A stretch of 64,000 nucleotides of DNA from positions 124,001 through 188,000 of the forward strand of contig JAEUHK010000127.1 of assembly GCA_016795465.1 (NCBI GenBank), written 5' to 3'. The position numbers were made by a program, and so were the translations under genes. The stretch's first letter is position 1; every line of letters starts with the position of its first letter. Shown piece after piece: positions 24,378 through 33,328 of the stretch. The DNA comes from Verrucomicrobiaceae bacterium (lineage in GTDB: Bacteria > Verrucomicrobiota > Verrucomicrobiia > Verrucomicrobiales > Verrucomicrobiaceae). A model generated the notes under the pieces. The model saw only the letters and a list, made by a program, of their open reading frames with translations, had not been told where the DNA came from and searched no databases.

Positions 24378-26909
24378 TCAAGGCAGCAGCGCCTCATCCC
24401 AAGGCCACAAGGGCTGGATGACGGAGGTATCGACCCAGCCGCGAGTGGGCTCTTCTGCTGACACGGGCACTTCGACATAGCTCCAGGCACCACGCTTCTC
24501 GAGCAGGCGGAGCTGGCTGCCCGCCGGCAGGTCGAGATTGGATGCGGAAGTAGCCGTGGCAGCGGCGTAAAGGCTGACCTCAGGCTGTGTGACGACGAAA
24601 ACATCGCGCACACGTTCCGCAGGCAGTGGTCGCACAGCGGCGAAGGTGATGGAAGGAATCAGGATCAAAAAGCCCCACAAGATCGCGAGCAACACGCCAA
24701 GACGTTTGCCGGCATTCAGCGGCGAGGCGCGTCCCATCCACACTCGCCAGGCAAGCGCCAGCACGATCAACCAGCCACCTGCCGCGGCGAGTATGACCCA
24801 CATGTTTTTGTCCAGCATGAGGCTCCACTGCGCCAGCGGAGATTGCGGCGCGAGAGTGAAGTAACGCAGACGCTCGTCGAGCAGGCGCAGGTTTTGACGC
24901 AGCTCGCTGTTCGAGGGATCAAGCAGGGCGGCACGTTGATACCACAGCGCGGCACGGCCCAGATCATCCTGCTTGAAGCGGGTGTGGCCGAGAATGGTGA
25001 AGACCTCGGCGCTGAGCGGCGGAGGGGAGAGCTTCAAAATGCGCTCGGCGGCATACTGCGCCTTGGTGAACTCGCTTTTCGAAAGGTGCTCGCGTGCCTG
25101 CTGGTAGAGCTTCGCGGCCTCGTCAGGCCCGGCGGCCATCAGCGGACTGGAGGTGAAGGCGAACACGAGCAATGCCGCGGCGGCTTGCAGCAACCCGCGG
25201 AGCTTGCCGAGAATGCTGCGACGCTCGGCAGACGAAAGCGGCGAGGTGTTCGCGACGGCGAAATTCTGCGATTCATAGCGTGCCATGACCTCCTTGGCAT
25301 CGTCATCGAGCGTGTCCTTGCCTTCATGCGCCCGCTGGATGAACCACGCGGCACGTTGGAGGAAGGTGCGGTCATCGATTCCGCTTTCCTCGAGTCCGGT
25401 CCAGAGCTTCAAAAGCTCGCCACGCAGGCCGGTGGTGAGGTTTTCGCGGCGTTTGCGCATCCAAGCGGCAAAAGTGGCGAATGACAGAATGAGGACTGGA
25501 ATGCCCTGCGCGGCCCAGAAGCGGCTGCTGGCCAGCACGGAGGCCTGCGGCGTCGCGGAGAGCCAGCGTGGCTGCTCCGGCACGCGAGTGAGGATATCAT
25601 TGAGGTTCGGACGCGGTTGCAGCACAGGCGGTGGCTTCGCAGGCTCGATGTTGGTGGCGGCGCCGGTTCCACTTTCGGCGGCAGGAGCCGTGCCAGGCTT
25701 CACATTGAGAGCCACGGGCGCGGTGTTGACGGTGACATACTTTTTCTGAGTGGGGCTGAAGAAGGTCAGCTCGAAGGGCGGAAGCTGCGTGTGTTGCTTT
25801 TCGGGCACAAACACCTGCGAGAAGCCAATGCGCCGAGGGCTGCCCGGCGGCAGGAAGGCTGCCATCTGGTTCGGGTCCTGCGGGCCATCGACATTGTAAC
25901 GACGCGGCGGGTAGTTACGCCAGCCTTCCGGCTGGGTGAGAGCGGGCGAATTGATCGCATCAAAATTGCCGATGCCTTCGACGATGAGTTCAACCGCGAG
26001 CGGATCTCCCACCCCGAGTTCCGTGGGCGAGGCCGAGGCCTGGATGCTGAAATCGCCAACGGCACCGGTGAAGCTCGCGGGCTTCCCTTCCGCGGGCAGA
26101 GGCAGGGCTTTGACCTTCACCTCCTGGCTCTTCACGACCTGCTTGCGAGGCTCGCCCATGCTCATCATGGCACCGAAGGGGAAACCAGGCATGCGCTGGC
26201 GTTCATCCAAGACCTCGTAAACCAGCTCCACGCTGGCCGGCCCCACCTTCAAATCACCCGCCTGCAGCGGCGAAAGCGTGGTGCGGTAGGTGTACACGAT
26301 GTAACCGATGCCATTGATGACCGTCTCGCTTTGATCCGCGTTCTGCGGGAAGCGTGCGACGGCGAAATCACTCTTCGTGACATCGATCAGGCCCACACGA
26401 CGCAAGGCCACACGACGTGGAATATACAGGCTGGCACTCAGCGGGACGACCTCGCCCTGATAGAGCTCCGTTTTACCCACTTCGATCTGGAAGAGCGGCG
26501 TGGTCAAGTCATCGCCTTGAGGCGCGGCCGGGCTCGCCGGAGCCTCGGTGACGATGAATTTCACCTCGTTGGTCTTCAGCGTCTGGCCGTCGATGAGCAG
26601 ATCCTGCGGCGGGATGGTGTACTCGCCCGGCTCCGTGCCGGCGATCTGCCAGGTGAGGTTCATCGACATGCGCGGGACGCCGTTGTCGATCACCACATTC
26701 TGCGACTGCTGAAGAGCGGAATTCATCCCGATCTGCGCCGGCAGGCGGAGTTGAGGCACTGTCTGCAACTGGCCGTTCTGCACCGTGATGACGTAGTTCA
26801 CGATCTGGTTCGTCTGCGCGGTGGAAGGCTGCACATACGCCCGCACGGTGGCGGCAGCGGCAGGCATCGAAAAGCCGAGCAGGAGGGCGAAAAGGAGGCG
26901 GAAGGGCAT
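24378..26909 (-). CDS. BatD-like protein fused to a BatE-like TPR/SH3 module
   Basis: 843 aa from ATG 26909, which starts a signal peptide (LLFALLLGFSMPAAAA); the frame opens at 27488 but that part is the shadow of the upstream gene. The BatD part has beta-sandwich repeats (VRAYVQPSTAQTNQIVNYVI, QIEVGKTELYQGEVVPLSAS, IQASASPTELGVGDPLAVEL). A membrane helix follows, then TPR-like helices (EAAKLYQQAREHLSKSEFTK, LGRAALWYQRAALLDPSN), two more membrane helices and an SH3-like end (VSLYAAATATSASNLDLPAG). Bat proteins form an envelope complex linked to aerotolerance or stress. Follows the BatB/C-like gene, 43 bp away. Confidence 0.85.
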   Translation of the reverse strand: MPFRLLFALLLGFSMPAAAATVRAYVQPSTAQTNQIVNYVITVQNGQLQTVPQLRLPAQIGMNSALQQSQNVVIDNGVPRMSMNLTWQIAGTEPGEYTIPPQDLLIDGQTLKTNEVKFIVTEAPASPAAPQGDDLTTPLFQIEVGKTELYQGEVVPLSASLYIPRRVALRRVGLIDVTKSDFAVARFPQNADQSETVINGIGYIVYTYRTTLSPLQAGDLKVGPASVELVYEVLDERQRMPGFPFGAMMSMGEPRKQVVKSQEVKVKALPLPAEGKPASFTGAVGDFSIQASASPTELGVGDPLAVELIVEGIGNFDAINSPALTQPEGWRNYPPRRYNVDGPQDPNQMAAFLPPGSPRRIGFSQVFVPEKQHTQLPPFELTFFSPTQKKYVTVNTAPVALNVKPGTAPAAESGTGAATNIEPAKPPPVLQPRPNLNDILTRVPEQPRWLSATPQASVLASSRFWAAQGIPVLILSFATFAAWMRKRRENLTTGLRGELLKLWTGLEESGIDDRTFLQRAAWFIQRAHEGKDTLDDDAKEVMARYESQNFAVANTSPLSSAERRSILGKLRGLLQAAAALLVFAFTSSPLMAAGPDEAAKLYQQAREHLSKSEFTKAQYAAERILKLSPPPLSAEVFTILGHTRFKQDDLGRAALWYQRAALLDPSNSELRQNLRLLDERLRYFTLAPQSPLAQWSLMLDKNMWVILAAAGGWLIVLALAWRVWMGRASPLNAGKRLGVLLAILWGFLILIPSITFAAVRPLPAERVRDVFVVTQPEVSLYAAATATSASNLDLPAGSQLRLLEKRGAWSYVEVPVSAEEPTRGWVDTSVIQPLWPWDEALLP

Positions 26910-26952
26910 TCGGGGAAAAGATGAGGTATGAAAGACAAACGAGGACGCGGGT

Positions 26953-29010
26953 TCACCAGTCCTTCCGGTTGGGTGGCGGGATCGTCTGGCGGTTTCCCAT
27001 GGGGATGCCGGTGATCTCATCCATGTATTGGCGGAGCAGCCCCTCGGCCTCGCCGGGTGTGTATCCCGTGGCGGCATTCCGGCGGCCTTTGCGTTCCTTC
27101 TCGGCTCCTTCGCCCTTTTTGTCACCACCGGCGACTTCCTGGCTTTTCTTCTCGCCATCCTTGCCTTCGCCTTCCTTCTCCTCGCCTTCGCCGCCTTGGC
27201 CTTTGGGATCTTTTTTCTCGCCATCCTTGCCACCAGCAGCCTGGAGACGGCCTTGGGGCAGGTTCTTGGCATCTTTGCCGCCGATGCCATCGTCATCACC
27301 CTTCTTCTCGCCGGTCTGTTTGGACTTCTGAGCTTCGCCATCGCCTTGATCGCCGCTTTGCTGGCCTTCCTGGCCCTCTTGCCCCTCCTGTCCCTCGCCT
27401 TGCTCGCCTTTCTGACCTTGCTGGCCCTTTTCGCCCTGCTGGCCTTTCTGACCTTGGTTGCCCTGCTGTTGCTGCTTTTGCATCTCATCGAGCTGCTTGC
27501 GCAGCAGTTCCAGCATGCTGGCGACGTGGTCGCGGTTTTCCTTCAGCTCCTTGTTGTTCGGATCGAGCTCCAAAGCGGCATCGAAGTGCTTCAAGGCATC
27601 CATCCAGCGCTGCAGGGTGATCTTCGGCTGCTTCGCCAAGCCGCGTGAGCCCTGATCATAGAGCGTGTGCCCCAGCCCGCGGTGCGCCCGCGTGCGCAGG
27701 CCCTTGTCACCCGAGTGCAGCGCATCGCTGAAATGACGCACGGAGCCGTCGTAATCCGTGAGTTGATGCTCGGCGAGGGCGAGGGCGTAGTTCAGTTCGG
27801 GCAGCGTGGCCGGCGGGAGACTGCTGTTTTCGAGCAGCTTGCTGTAAAGGTCACGCGCCTTCTCGTAGTCCTTCTCCTTCAGCGCCTCGTGCGCCTCCTC
27901 CGGCGATCCACCACGCTGACGCACAAAGGCCGCCAGCGAACCGGCATCCGCATTCACACTGCTGAGGGCGAGCGCCGCCAGCACGCCCGCGGCCAGCGAA
28001 GGCCGCGGCTTGCGACGCGGGAGAGAACTGAGGATCCAGGCGATCATGAGCGAAAGTATAGCGAAGCCCAGCGGCCACGCAAAACGCTCAATCGGCTTTG
28101 AAAGGCTGCGCGTGGCGTTTTCCTGCTCACGCAGGCGGGCGATGATCGGGGCGATGGCATCACGGCTGAGCGGCTGCGTGCCCAGCTTGATGAAGCGGCC
28201 GCCGGTGGCACTGGCAAGCTGCTGCAGCACGCCCTTTTCGAGCTTCGAGCGCACCACGTTGTTCGCCTCGTCGCGGATGTAGTCGCCCGGCACGTTCGGA
28301 TCAGGAATGAGCGTGCCACCCTCCGTGCCCACGCCCACCGTGATGACGGAAACCTGTGCCGCGGTGAGCTTCTGGATCGTGTTGGTAAGGCTGGCATCGG
28401 CATCGCCGCCATCCGAGAAGATGATGAGCACGAAATTGCTCTTCGGCAGCGGCTTGATCGCACGCAGCGTGACGTCCAGCAGATCGCCCAGATTGCTGCC
28501 ACCCCACTCGATCACCGTGTGGTCAAAGGATTGCAGCGACTCGAGGATCGCATCGTGGTCCGTCGTGAGCGGCGCCTGGAGGTAGGCACGTCCTGCGAAG
28601 GCCAGCAGGCCAATGCGCTCCCCTTTGAGCTCCATGATCAAATCATGCGCGGCCAGCTTTTCGCGCGTCAGGCGGTCCGGCGCCACATCCCGGGCCAGCA
28701 TCGAGCGGGACGTGTCCAGCGCGATGAAAATGTTCCGTCCTTTATCCGGTCTCTCGATGCTCTCCGTGCCCCACTGCGGCCTCGCCGCAGCGATGACGAG
28801 GCAGGCCATCGCGAGCACATACAGCGCCCAAATCGTCCACGACAGCCCGCCCGACACGCCGGTGACGAGCACCGAGCGCAAACGAGCCGCGGTGAAGGCC
28901 TGCACGGCCCGTGAAGCACGTGAATCGAGCCACAGTTTGAAAAGCAGCAGCGCCGGCACCAGCAGCAGGAGCCAGAGGAGCTTTTCGTGGGCAAATTGGA
29001 CGGTGGGCAT
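26953..29010 (-). CDS. BatB-like VWA protein fused to a BatC-like TPR and Gln/Gly-rich tail
   Basis: 685 aa. Two N-terminal membrane helices (residues 9-27 and 58-76) precede a von Willebrand A domain with an intact MIDAS start DTSRS (99-103), then a third helix (FAWPLGFAILSLMIAWIL). Next are TPR-like helices (EKDYEKARDLYSKLLENSS, DALKHFDAALELDPNNKELK) and a low-complexity tail of about 120 residues rich in Gly, Gln, Glu and Lys. BatB and BatC are separate proteins in most genomes. No MoxR ATPase or DUF58 gene adjoins it, so the usual bat operon is incomplete at this locus. Confidence 0.85.
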   Translation of the reverse strand: MPTVQFAHEKLLWLLLLVPALLLFKLWLDSRASRAVQAFTAARLRSVLVTGVSGGLSWTIWALYVLAMACLVIAAARPQWGTESIERPDKGRNIFIALDTSRSMLARDVAPDRLTREKLAAHDLIMELKGERIGLLAFAGRAYLQAPLTTDHDAILESLQSFDHTVIEWGGSNLGDLLDVTLRAIKPLPKSNFVLIIFSDGGDADASLTNTIQKLTAAQVSVITVGVGTEGGTLIPDPNVPGDYIRDEANNVVRSKLEKGVLQQLASATGGRFIKLGTQPLSRDAIAPIIARLREQENATRSLSKPIERFAWPLGFAILSLMIAWILSSLPRRKPRPSLAAGVLAALALSSVNADAGSLAAFVRQRGGSPEEAHEALKEKDYEKARDLYSKLLENSSLPPATLPELNYALALAEHQLTDYDGSVRHFSDALHSGDKGLRTRAHRGLGHTLYDQGSRGLAKQPKITLQRWMDALKHFDAALELDPNNKELKENRDHVASMLELLRKQLDEMQKQQQQGNQGQKGQQGEKGQQGQKGEQGEGQEGQEGQEGQQSGDQGDGEAQKSKQTGEKKGDDDGIGGKDAKNLPQGRLQAAGGKDGEKKDPKGQGGEGEEKEGEGKDGEKKSQEVAGGDKKGEGAEKERKGRRNAATGYTPGEAEGLLRQYMDEITGIPMGNRQTIPPPNRKDW

Positions 29011-29131
29011 CAGCGGCGGGGTGGTTGAAAGACGACGACCAAACGACTAACCAAGCCCCATTCCCGCAAGGTGTCGAGGAAATGCCTGCTTTCCGGCGAG
29101 GTCCGGCCATTTTTGCCGTTTCTTACCCGCC

Positions 29132-30250
29132 ATGAAATCCGCTCTTCTTAACCTTCTGGCCCTTTCGGCCCTCTCCGCGGCTCCGGTCGCTGTTTCGCCC
29201 TCGCTCATCGAATCTCCGCAGACAGGCGGTTTGGAGTTCAAATCGCTTTCATCGATCAGTTTTGGCCCCAACGGGCTGCTGCTCGTTGCCGAACCGGGCA
29301 CCGCGAGCGTCGTCGCCATTCAAACGGGCGATGTCGGCCCCGAGAAGGAGGTGCTGGAAAAGCCGGTGGCGGACATCGGCAGCGTGATCGCGGGCGGACT
29401 CGGCGCGAAGAAGGAGGACATCACCATCAAAGACCTCGCCGCGAATCCGGCCAGCGGACGCGTTTACCTCGCCGTGCAGCGTCGCCCGGACAATGCCGTG
29501 CTCATCGTCACCGTCGATGCGGCAGGCAAGGTGGCACCTTTTGACACCGCCAACCTCCCGTGGGCACGCATCACGCTGCCCGGCGGCACCGCCAGCAAGG
29601 TCACGAACATCACCGACGTGGCCTTTGACGGCACGCGGGTCTTTGCCACCGGCACCTGCAACGAGGAATTCGCATCCCGCATCTTCACGATTCCCGTGCC
29701 GATCAAGCATGGAAGCACCGCGAATGTCTTCAGCGCGGAGACTTACCATGTCGCTCATCGCAAATGGGAGACCAAGGCACCGATCCAGAGCTTCATCCCG
29801 TATTCCGAAAACGGCGAGACCTTTGTCGTCGGTGCCTTTGCCTGCACGCCCGTGGCCAAATTCAAAGTCGATGACCTGCAAAGCGGTGCTCAAGTCAAAG
29901 GCGTGAGCATGGTGGAACTCGGGAGCGGCAACCGCCCGCTCGATCTCTTCAGCTACACCGACAAAAGCGGCAAGGACTGGCTCGTCGTGCATACCCAACG
30001 CTTCAAACAGAACGCCTTCGGCCCCAGCAAGATGTGGGGAGCCCGCATCAGCATGGACTACCTCGACGCCCCGCAGACCAACGAAAACGCCGCCCGCCGC
30101 GATGAAAAGTCCCCCAAAGGCCCCGACGGCATCGAGATCGTCGATTCGCTCTTCGGTGCCGTCCAAGCCGACAAGCTCGACAACACACGCGCCATCGTTT
30201 TGAAGGACAACGAAGGCACGCTGAGCCTGGAAGTGGCCGCCTTGCCTTGA
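29132..30250 (+). CDS. Exported beta-propeller-like protein of unknown function
   Basis: 372 aa with a signal peptide (LLNLLALSALSAAPVAV). Repeating strand patterns (SISFGPNGLLLVAEPGTASV, DLAANPASGRVYLAVQRRPD, ITDVAFDGTRVFATGTCNEE) indicate a beta-propeller of NHL/YVTN type. No catalytic motif was recognised. Divergent from the Bat operon across 121 bp, followed after 33 bp by the Ig-like gene. Confidence 0.7.
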   Translation: MKSALLNLLALSALSAAPVAVSPSLIESPQTGGLEFKSLSSISFGPNGLLLVAEPGTASVVAIQTGDVGPEKEVLEKPVADIGSVIAGGLGAKKEDITIKDLAANPASGRVYLAVQRRPDNAVLIVTVDAAGKVAPFDTANLPWARITLPGGTASKVTNITDVAFDGTRVFATGTCNEEFASRIFTIPVPIKHGSTANVFSAETYHVAHRKWETKAPIQSFIPYSENGETFVVGAFACTPVAKFKVDDLQSGAQVKGVSMVELGSGNRPLDLFSYTDKSGKDWLVVHTQRFKQNAFGPSKMWGARISMDYLDAPQTNENAARRDEKSPKGPDGIEIVDSLFGAVQADKLDNTRAIVLKDNEGTLSLEVAALP

Positions 30251-30262
30251 GACAAGTTTAGA

Positions 30263-30337
30263 AACCGCTGATGAGACGCTGACATGACGCTAATCCCAAT
30301 CATCTATCAGCGTCTTGTTAGCGTCCTGTTAGCGGTT
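30263..30337. repeat. Stuttered inverted repeat built on GACGCT / AGCGTC
   Basis: Left arm 30263-30295 and right arm 30305-30337 (33 bp each) match imperfectly. Each arm contains three close copies of a CGCTGA/CGCTAA word, so direct repeats are nested in an inverted repeat. It begins 13 bp after a stop codon and runs into the first codons of the next reading frame. Confidence 0.7.
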
Positions 30338-31345
30338 CGAATGCTGTCTTTGACCGCACCGGCACTGACCTTGGCTCCGCCGCCTGTGGAAATCTCGGAA
30401 AAGCGGCTGTCAGCCAGGTTGCCGCTCTCTTCTCCAGCAGACCTCAAAGTTTATCGGGGTGATTCGAACCAGCTGCTTTTTGGAACAACCACCCAGCAAA
30501 GCGGCACGCTGATCTTTGTTCCCGCAGTTCCATTCATGGCAGGTGCCACCTACCGTGTCGAGCTATCGCTGCCCAATGGCTCGATCTCGACGCATTGGGT
30601 GACTCGCGATCCGCAAAAAGACGATCCGCCCTATGTGGACCTCTCTCCCGCATCCGTCGCGATCCCTGCAAACACGCTGAAACTCTACCTCGATTTTTCG
30701 GAGCCAATGGAGCAGGGCGTGTTCTTGAAGCATCTCACGTTGCAGCGGCGGAACGGCGAGGAAGTCGCGGGAGCTTTCCGCGAGACCGAATTGTGGTCGC
30801 CGGATGGGAAAAGGCTCACCGTGATGCTGCATCCGGGCCGGCAGAAAACCGGCGTGAACCTGAATATCGATGAAGGACCTGTTTTGATAGTTGGAGAGCA
30901 TTACCGCCTCGTCGTCTCCGGCCAGTGGAGGTCCACGAGTGGTGTTTCGCTGGGCAAAGAAGGCGTTTTTACCCTCGAACCCATCGCCGCGGATCACGAG
31001 CAGCCTGATCCCGCCCGCTGGCAGGTGCATGCGCCGAAGGCTGGGACCCTCGATCCGCTCGTGGTGATCACTGACGAACTGTTTGAGCCTCAAATCTTCC
31101 AACGAGCTCTCCAGGTGCCCGGAATCGCCGTCCAGGCCGAAGCAAAGGTCATCGACCTAAAACGCATCGAGTGGCGTTTCATGCCCGAGAAGCCTTGGAA
31201 AGCCGGCGACCATCAAATCACCATCGATCCCGAGCTCGAAGACATGGCGGGTAACACGACGCAAAAGCCCTTCGAAGTCGATTTGAGCTCCGCCAAGCCT
31301 CGGGCGCGTGCGAGTTCGATCACTTTCCGCGTTTCGTTGCGTTGA
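30284..31345 (+). CDS. Exported protein with Ig-like (SbsA-type) domains
   Basis: Up to 353 aa from ATG 30284; ATG 30341 lies after the hairpin element and is also plausible. A hydrophobic N-terminus (LVSVLLAVRMLSLTAPALTLA) suggests export. The middle resembles SbsA/Ig-like domains: ATYRVELSLPNG, LKLYLDFSEPMEQGVFLKHL, then WKAGDHQITIDPELEDMAGN near the end. Such domains usually serve as spacers or adhesive modules in surface proteins. It lies between the propeller gene and the nagB-like gene on the same strand. Confidence 0.65.
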   Translation: MTLIPIIYQRLVSVLLAVRMLSLTAPALTLAPPPVEISEKRLSARLPLSSPADLKVYRGDSNQLLFGTTTQQSGTLIFVPAVPFMAGATYRVELSLPNGSISTHWVTRDPQKDDPPYVDLSPASVAIPANTLKLYLDFSEPMEQGVFLKHLTLQRRNGEEVAGAFRETELWSPDGKRLTVMLHPGRQKTGVNLNIDEGPVLIVGEHYRLVVSGQWRSTSGVSLGKEGVFTLEPIAADHEQPDPARWQVHAPKAGTLDPLVVITDELFEPQIFQRALQVPGIAVQAEAKVIDLKRIEWRFMPEKPWKAGDHQITIDPELEDMAGNTTQKPFEVDLSSAKPRARASSITFRVSLR

Positions 31346-31441
31346 TGCAACGTCGGTTCTGCATCTGCACTGAGAGGGAGGTTGACCCCTGCCCTGCCCG
31401 CAGAACTGTATGCACATCTTTTTTCCACCAACCGCGCCCCC

Positions 31442-33328
31442 ATGTCCATCCGCCCCCCAGCCGAAGCCTTCGAGAAAGTCCCGACGATCATCCACGCCGA
31501 CTCCGCTGCCGCCGCAAAAGCCCTGGCGCAGGAGGTGAAGGAGATCATCACCACCAAGAACAAGGCCGGACAACCTGCCGTGCTCGGCATGGCCACGGGC
31601 TCGACGCCGGTGCCGTTCTACCGCGAGCTGATCCGTCTGCACAAAGAGGAAGGGCTGAGCTTCAAGAACGTCATCACCTTCAACCTCGACGAATACTTCG
31701 GCCTCACGGCGGACCATCCGGAAAGCTATGCCCGCTTCATGGCGGAGCAGCTTTTCGATCACATCGACATCCCGAAGGCGAACATCAACATCCCGAGCGG
31801 CACGATTGCGAGCGACCAGGTCTTCAACCACTGCCGTGACTATGAGCAGAAGATCGACAGCGTGGGCGGTGTCGATTTGCAGATCCTCGGCATCGGCCGC
31901 ACGGGCCACATCGGCTTCAACGAACCCGGCTCCAGCCGCGACTCGCTCACGCGCCGCATCACGCTGGATCGTGTGACACGGCAGGACGCGGCGAGTGACT
32001 TCCGCGGCGAGCAAAACGTGCCGCACTTTGCCATCACTATGGGTGTCGGAACCATTCTGCGTGCCAAAAAGCTCGTGCTGATGGCGTGGGGTGAAAACAA
32101 GGCCAGCGTCGTGGCTAAGGCGGTCGAAGGCCCGATGAGCGAGGCGGTCTCCGCGTCCTTCCTGCAAGATCACCCGGATGCTCGTTTCTTCATCGACCAA
32201 GGCGCCTCGCGTGAATTGACACGCATCAAGCTGCCGTGGCTGGTCGGCCCCGTGTCGTGGACGCCGCGTGAGACGCGTCGTGCGATGGTGTGGCAGGCAT
32301 TCAAGACCACGCGGCCTGTTTTGAAGCTCATCGACGAGCATTACAACGAGCACGGCCTGAGCGATCTGCTCTCTGAGCAAGGTCCGGCTTACCAACTGAA
32401 CATCCGCATCTTCAACCAGCTCCAGCACACGATCACCGGCTGGCCCGGCGGCAAGCCCGACGAGGACGACACCTACCGCCCCGAGCGTGCGCGGCCGTAT
32501 CCAAAGCGTTGCCTCGTTTTCTCGCCGGAGCCGCAGGATGCCATCGTGGGCATGGGCGGCACGATTGACCGCCTCATCGAGCAAGGCCACGACGTGCGCC
32601 TCATTTCACTGACCTCCGGCAGCCTCCGCGTGCCAGACAGTGAGGCCGACAAGTTCGCCGAGACGCTGCTTGAGCTAGCCTCGAACTCCGTGAAGCCGGG
32701 CGATTGGAAGCCGCAGGTGGATTACGCAAAGGAAGCGCTCTCCCAGCTTGAGGCGAAGGGCGAATTCGGTGAGGACACACCGCTGCTGCGCCAACTCAAA
32801 GGCCTCATTCTTCGTGGTGAACTGCGCGACGCGGCCCATGCGGTCGGTTTGAGCCATGACAAGGTCGTCTTCCTCGATCTGCCTTTTTATGAGCAGGGTC
32901 GCTACCGCCGCTTCAAGAGCACGCAGGCCGATGTCGATGCGCTCAAGAAGCTGCTGTTGGAGCAAAAACCGCATCAGATCTATCTCACCGGCGATGCCGC
33001 TGACCCGAGCAGCGTGAGCGGCATCACCTTCCGCCTCATCATGAACGGTCTTCAGGCCTGTGGCGGCGAGGAATTCTCCGGTGCATGCAGCCTGTGGCTG
33101 TATCGCGGCAAGGAACGTGCCCTTGAACCCCACGAGATCGACATGGCGGTGCCGATGAGCCCGCTGCAAATCGAGCGCAAAACCAATGCGATCAATCGCT
33201 ACAGCGCTCTCAGCAGCCTCGAAAAGGAAGCGCCTGAGACAAATCGCGAAAACGCCCGCCAATACGACCGCCTCGGTTTGGCGGAGTATGAGGCCATCGA
33301 GACCTTCCAGCGCTGGCGGAGGGCTTAA
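31442..33328 (+). CDS. nagB: Glucosamine-6-phosphate deaminase fused to a degenerate PIG-L-like domain
   Basis: 628 aa from ATG 31442. Residues 1-270 are NagB: ATGSTP (51-56) binds phosphate, FNLDEY supplies the catalytic Asp83, and GRTGHIGFNEPGSS supplies His156 and Glu161. The expected reaction is GlcN6P to Fru6P plus ammonia. From about residue 355 a LmbE/PIG-L fold follows (KRCLVFSPEPQDAIVGMGG), known in some NagB fusions. Its zinc motif HPDD reads EPQD (E363-D366), and the later histidines are replaced in DPSSVSG (523-526), so the deacetylase half should be inactive. The stop overlaps that of the convergent phosphodiesterase gene (TTAA). Confidence 0.88.
   Translation: MSIRPPAEAFEKVPTIIHADSAAAAKALAQEVKEIITTKNKAGQPAVLGMATGSTPVPFYRELIRLHKEEGLSFKNVITFNLDEYFGLTADHPESYARFMAEQLFDHIDIPKANINIPSGTIASDQVFNHCRDYEQKIDSVGGVDLQILGIGRTGHIGFNEPGSSRDSLTRRITLDRVTRQDAASDFRGEQNVPHFAITMGVGTILRAKKLVLMAWGENKASVVAKAVEGPMSEAVSASFLQDHPDARFFIDQGASRELTRIKLPWLVGPVSWTPRETRRAMVWQAFKTTRPVLKLIDEHYNEHGLSDLLSEQGPAYQLNIRIFNQLQHTITGWPGGKPDEDDTYRPERARPYPKRCLVFSPEPQDAIVGMGGTIDRLIEQGHDVRLISLTSGSLRVPDSEADKFAETLLELASNSVKPGDWKPQVDYAKEALSQLEAKGEFGEDTPLLRQLKGLILRGELRDAAHAVGLSHDKVVFLDLPFYEQGRYRRFKSTQADVDALKKLLLEQKPHQIYLTGDAADPSSVSGITFRLIMNGLQACGGEEFSGACSLWLYRGKERALEPHEIDMAVPMSPLQIERKTNAINRYSALSSLEKEAPETNRENARQYDRLGLAEYEAIETFQRWRRA

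Noticed and set aside
26910..27488. Arg/Lys-rich N-terminal extension of the BatD-like frame
   Set aside because: This part overlaps the 3' end of the VWA gene in another frame; the signal peptide at 26909 marks the real start.
27028..27648. Long + strand frame rich in Leu/Ala/Phe opposite the VWA-TPR gene
   Set aside because: It is the antisense image of the Gln/Gly/Lys/Glu-rich tail. The hydrophobic pattern follows from complementing GAG/AAG/CAG/GGC codons, and it has no motifs of its own.
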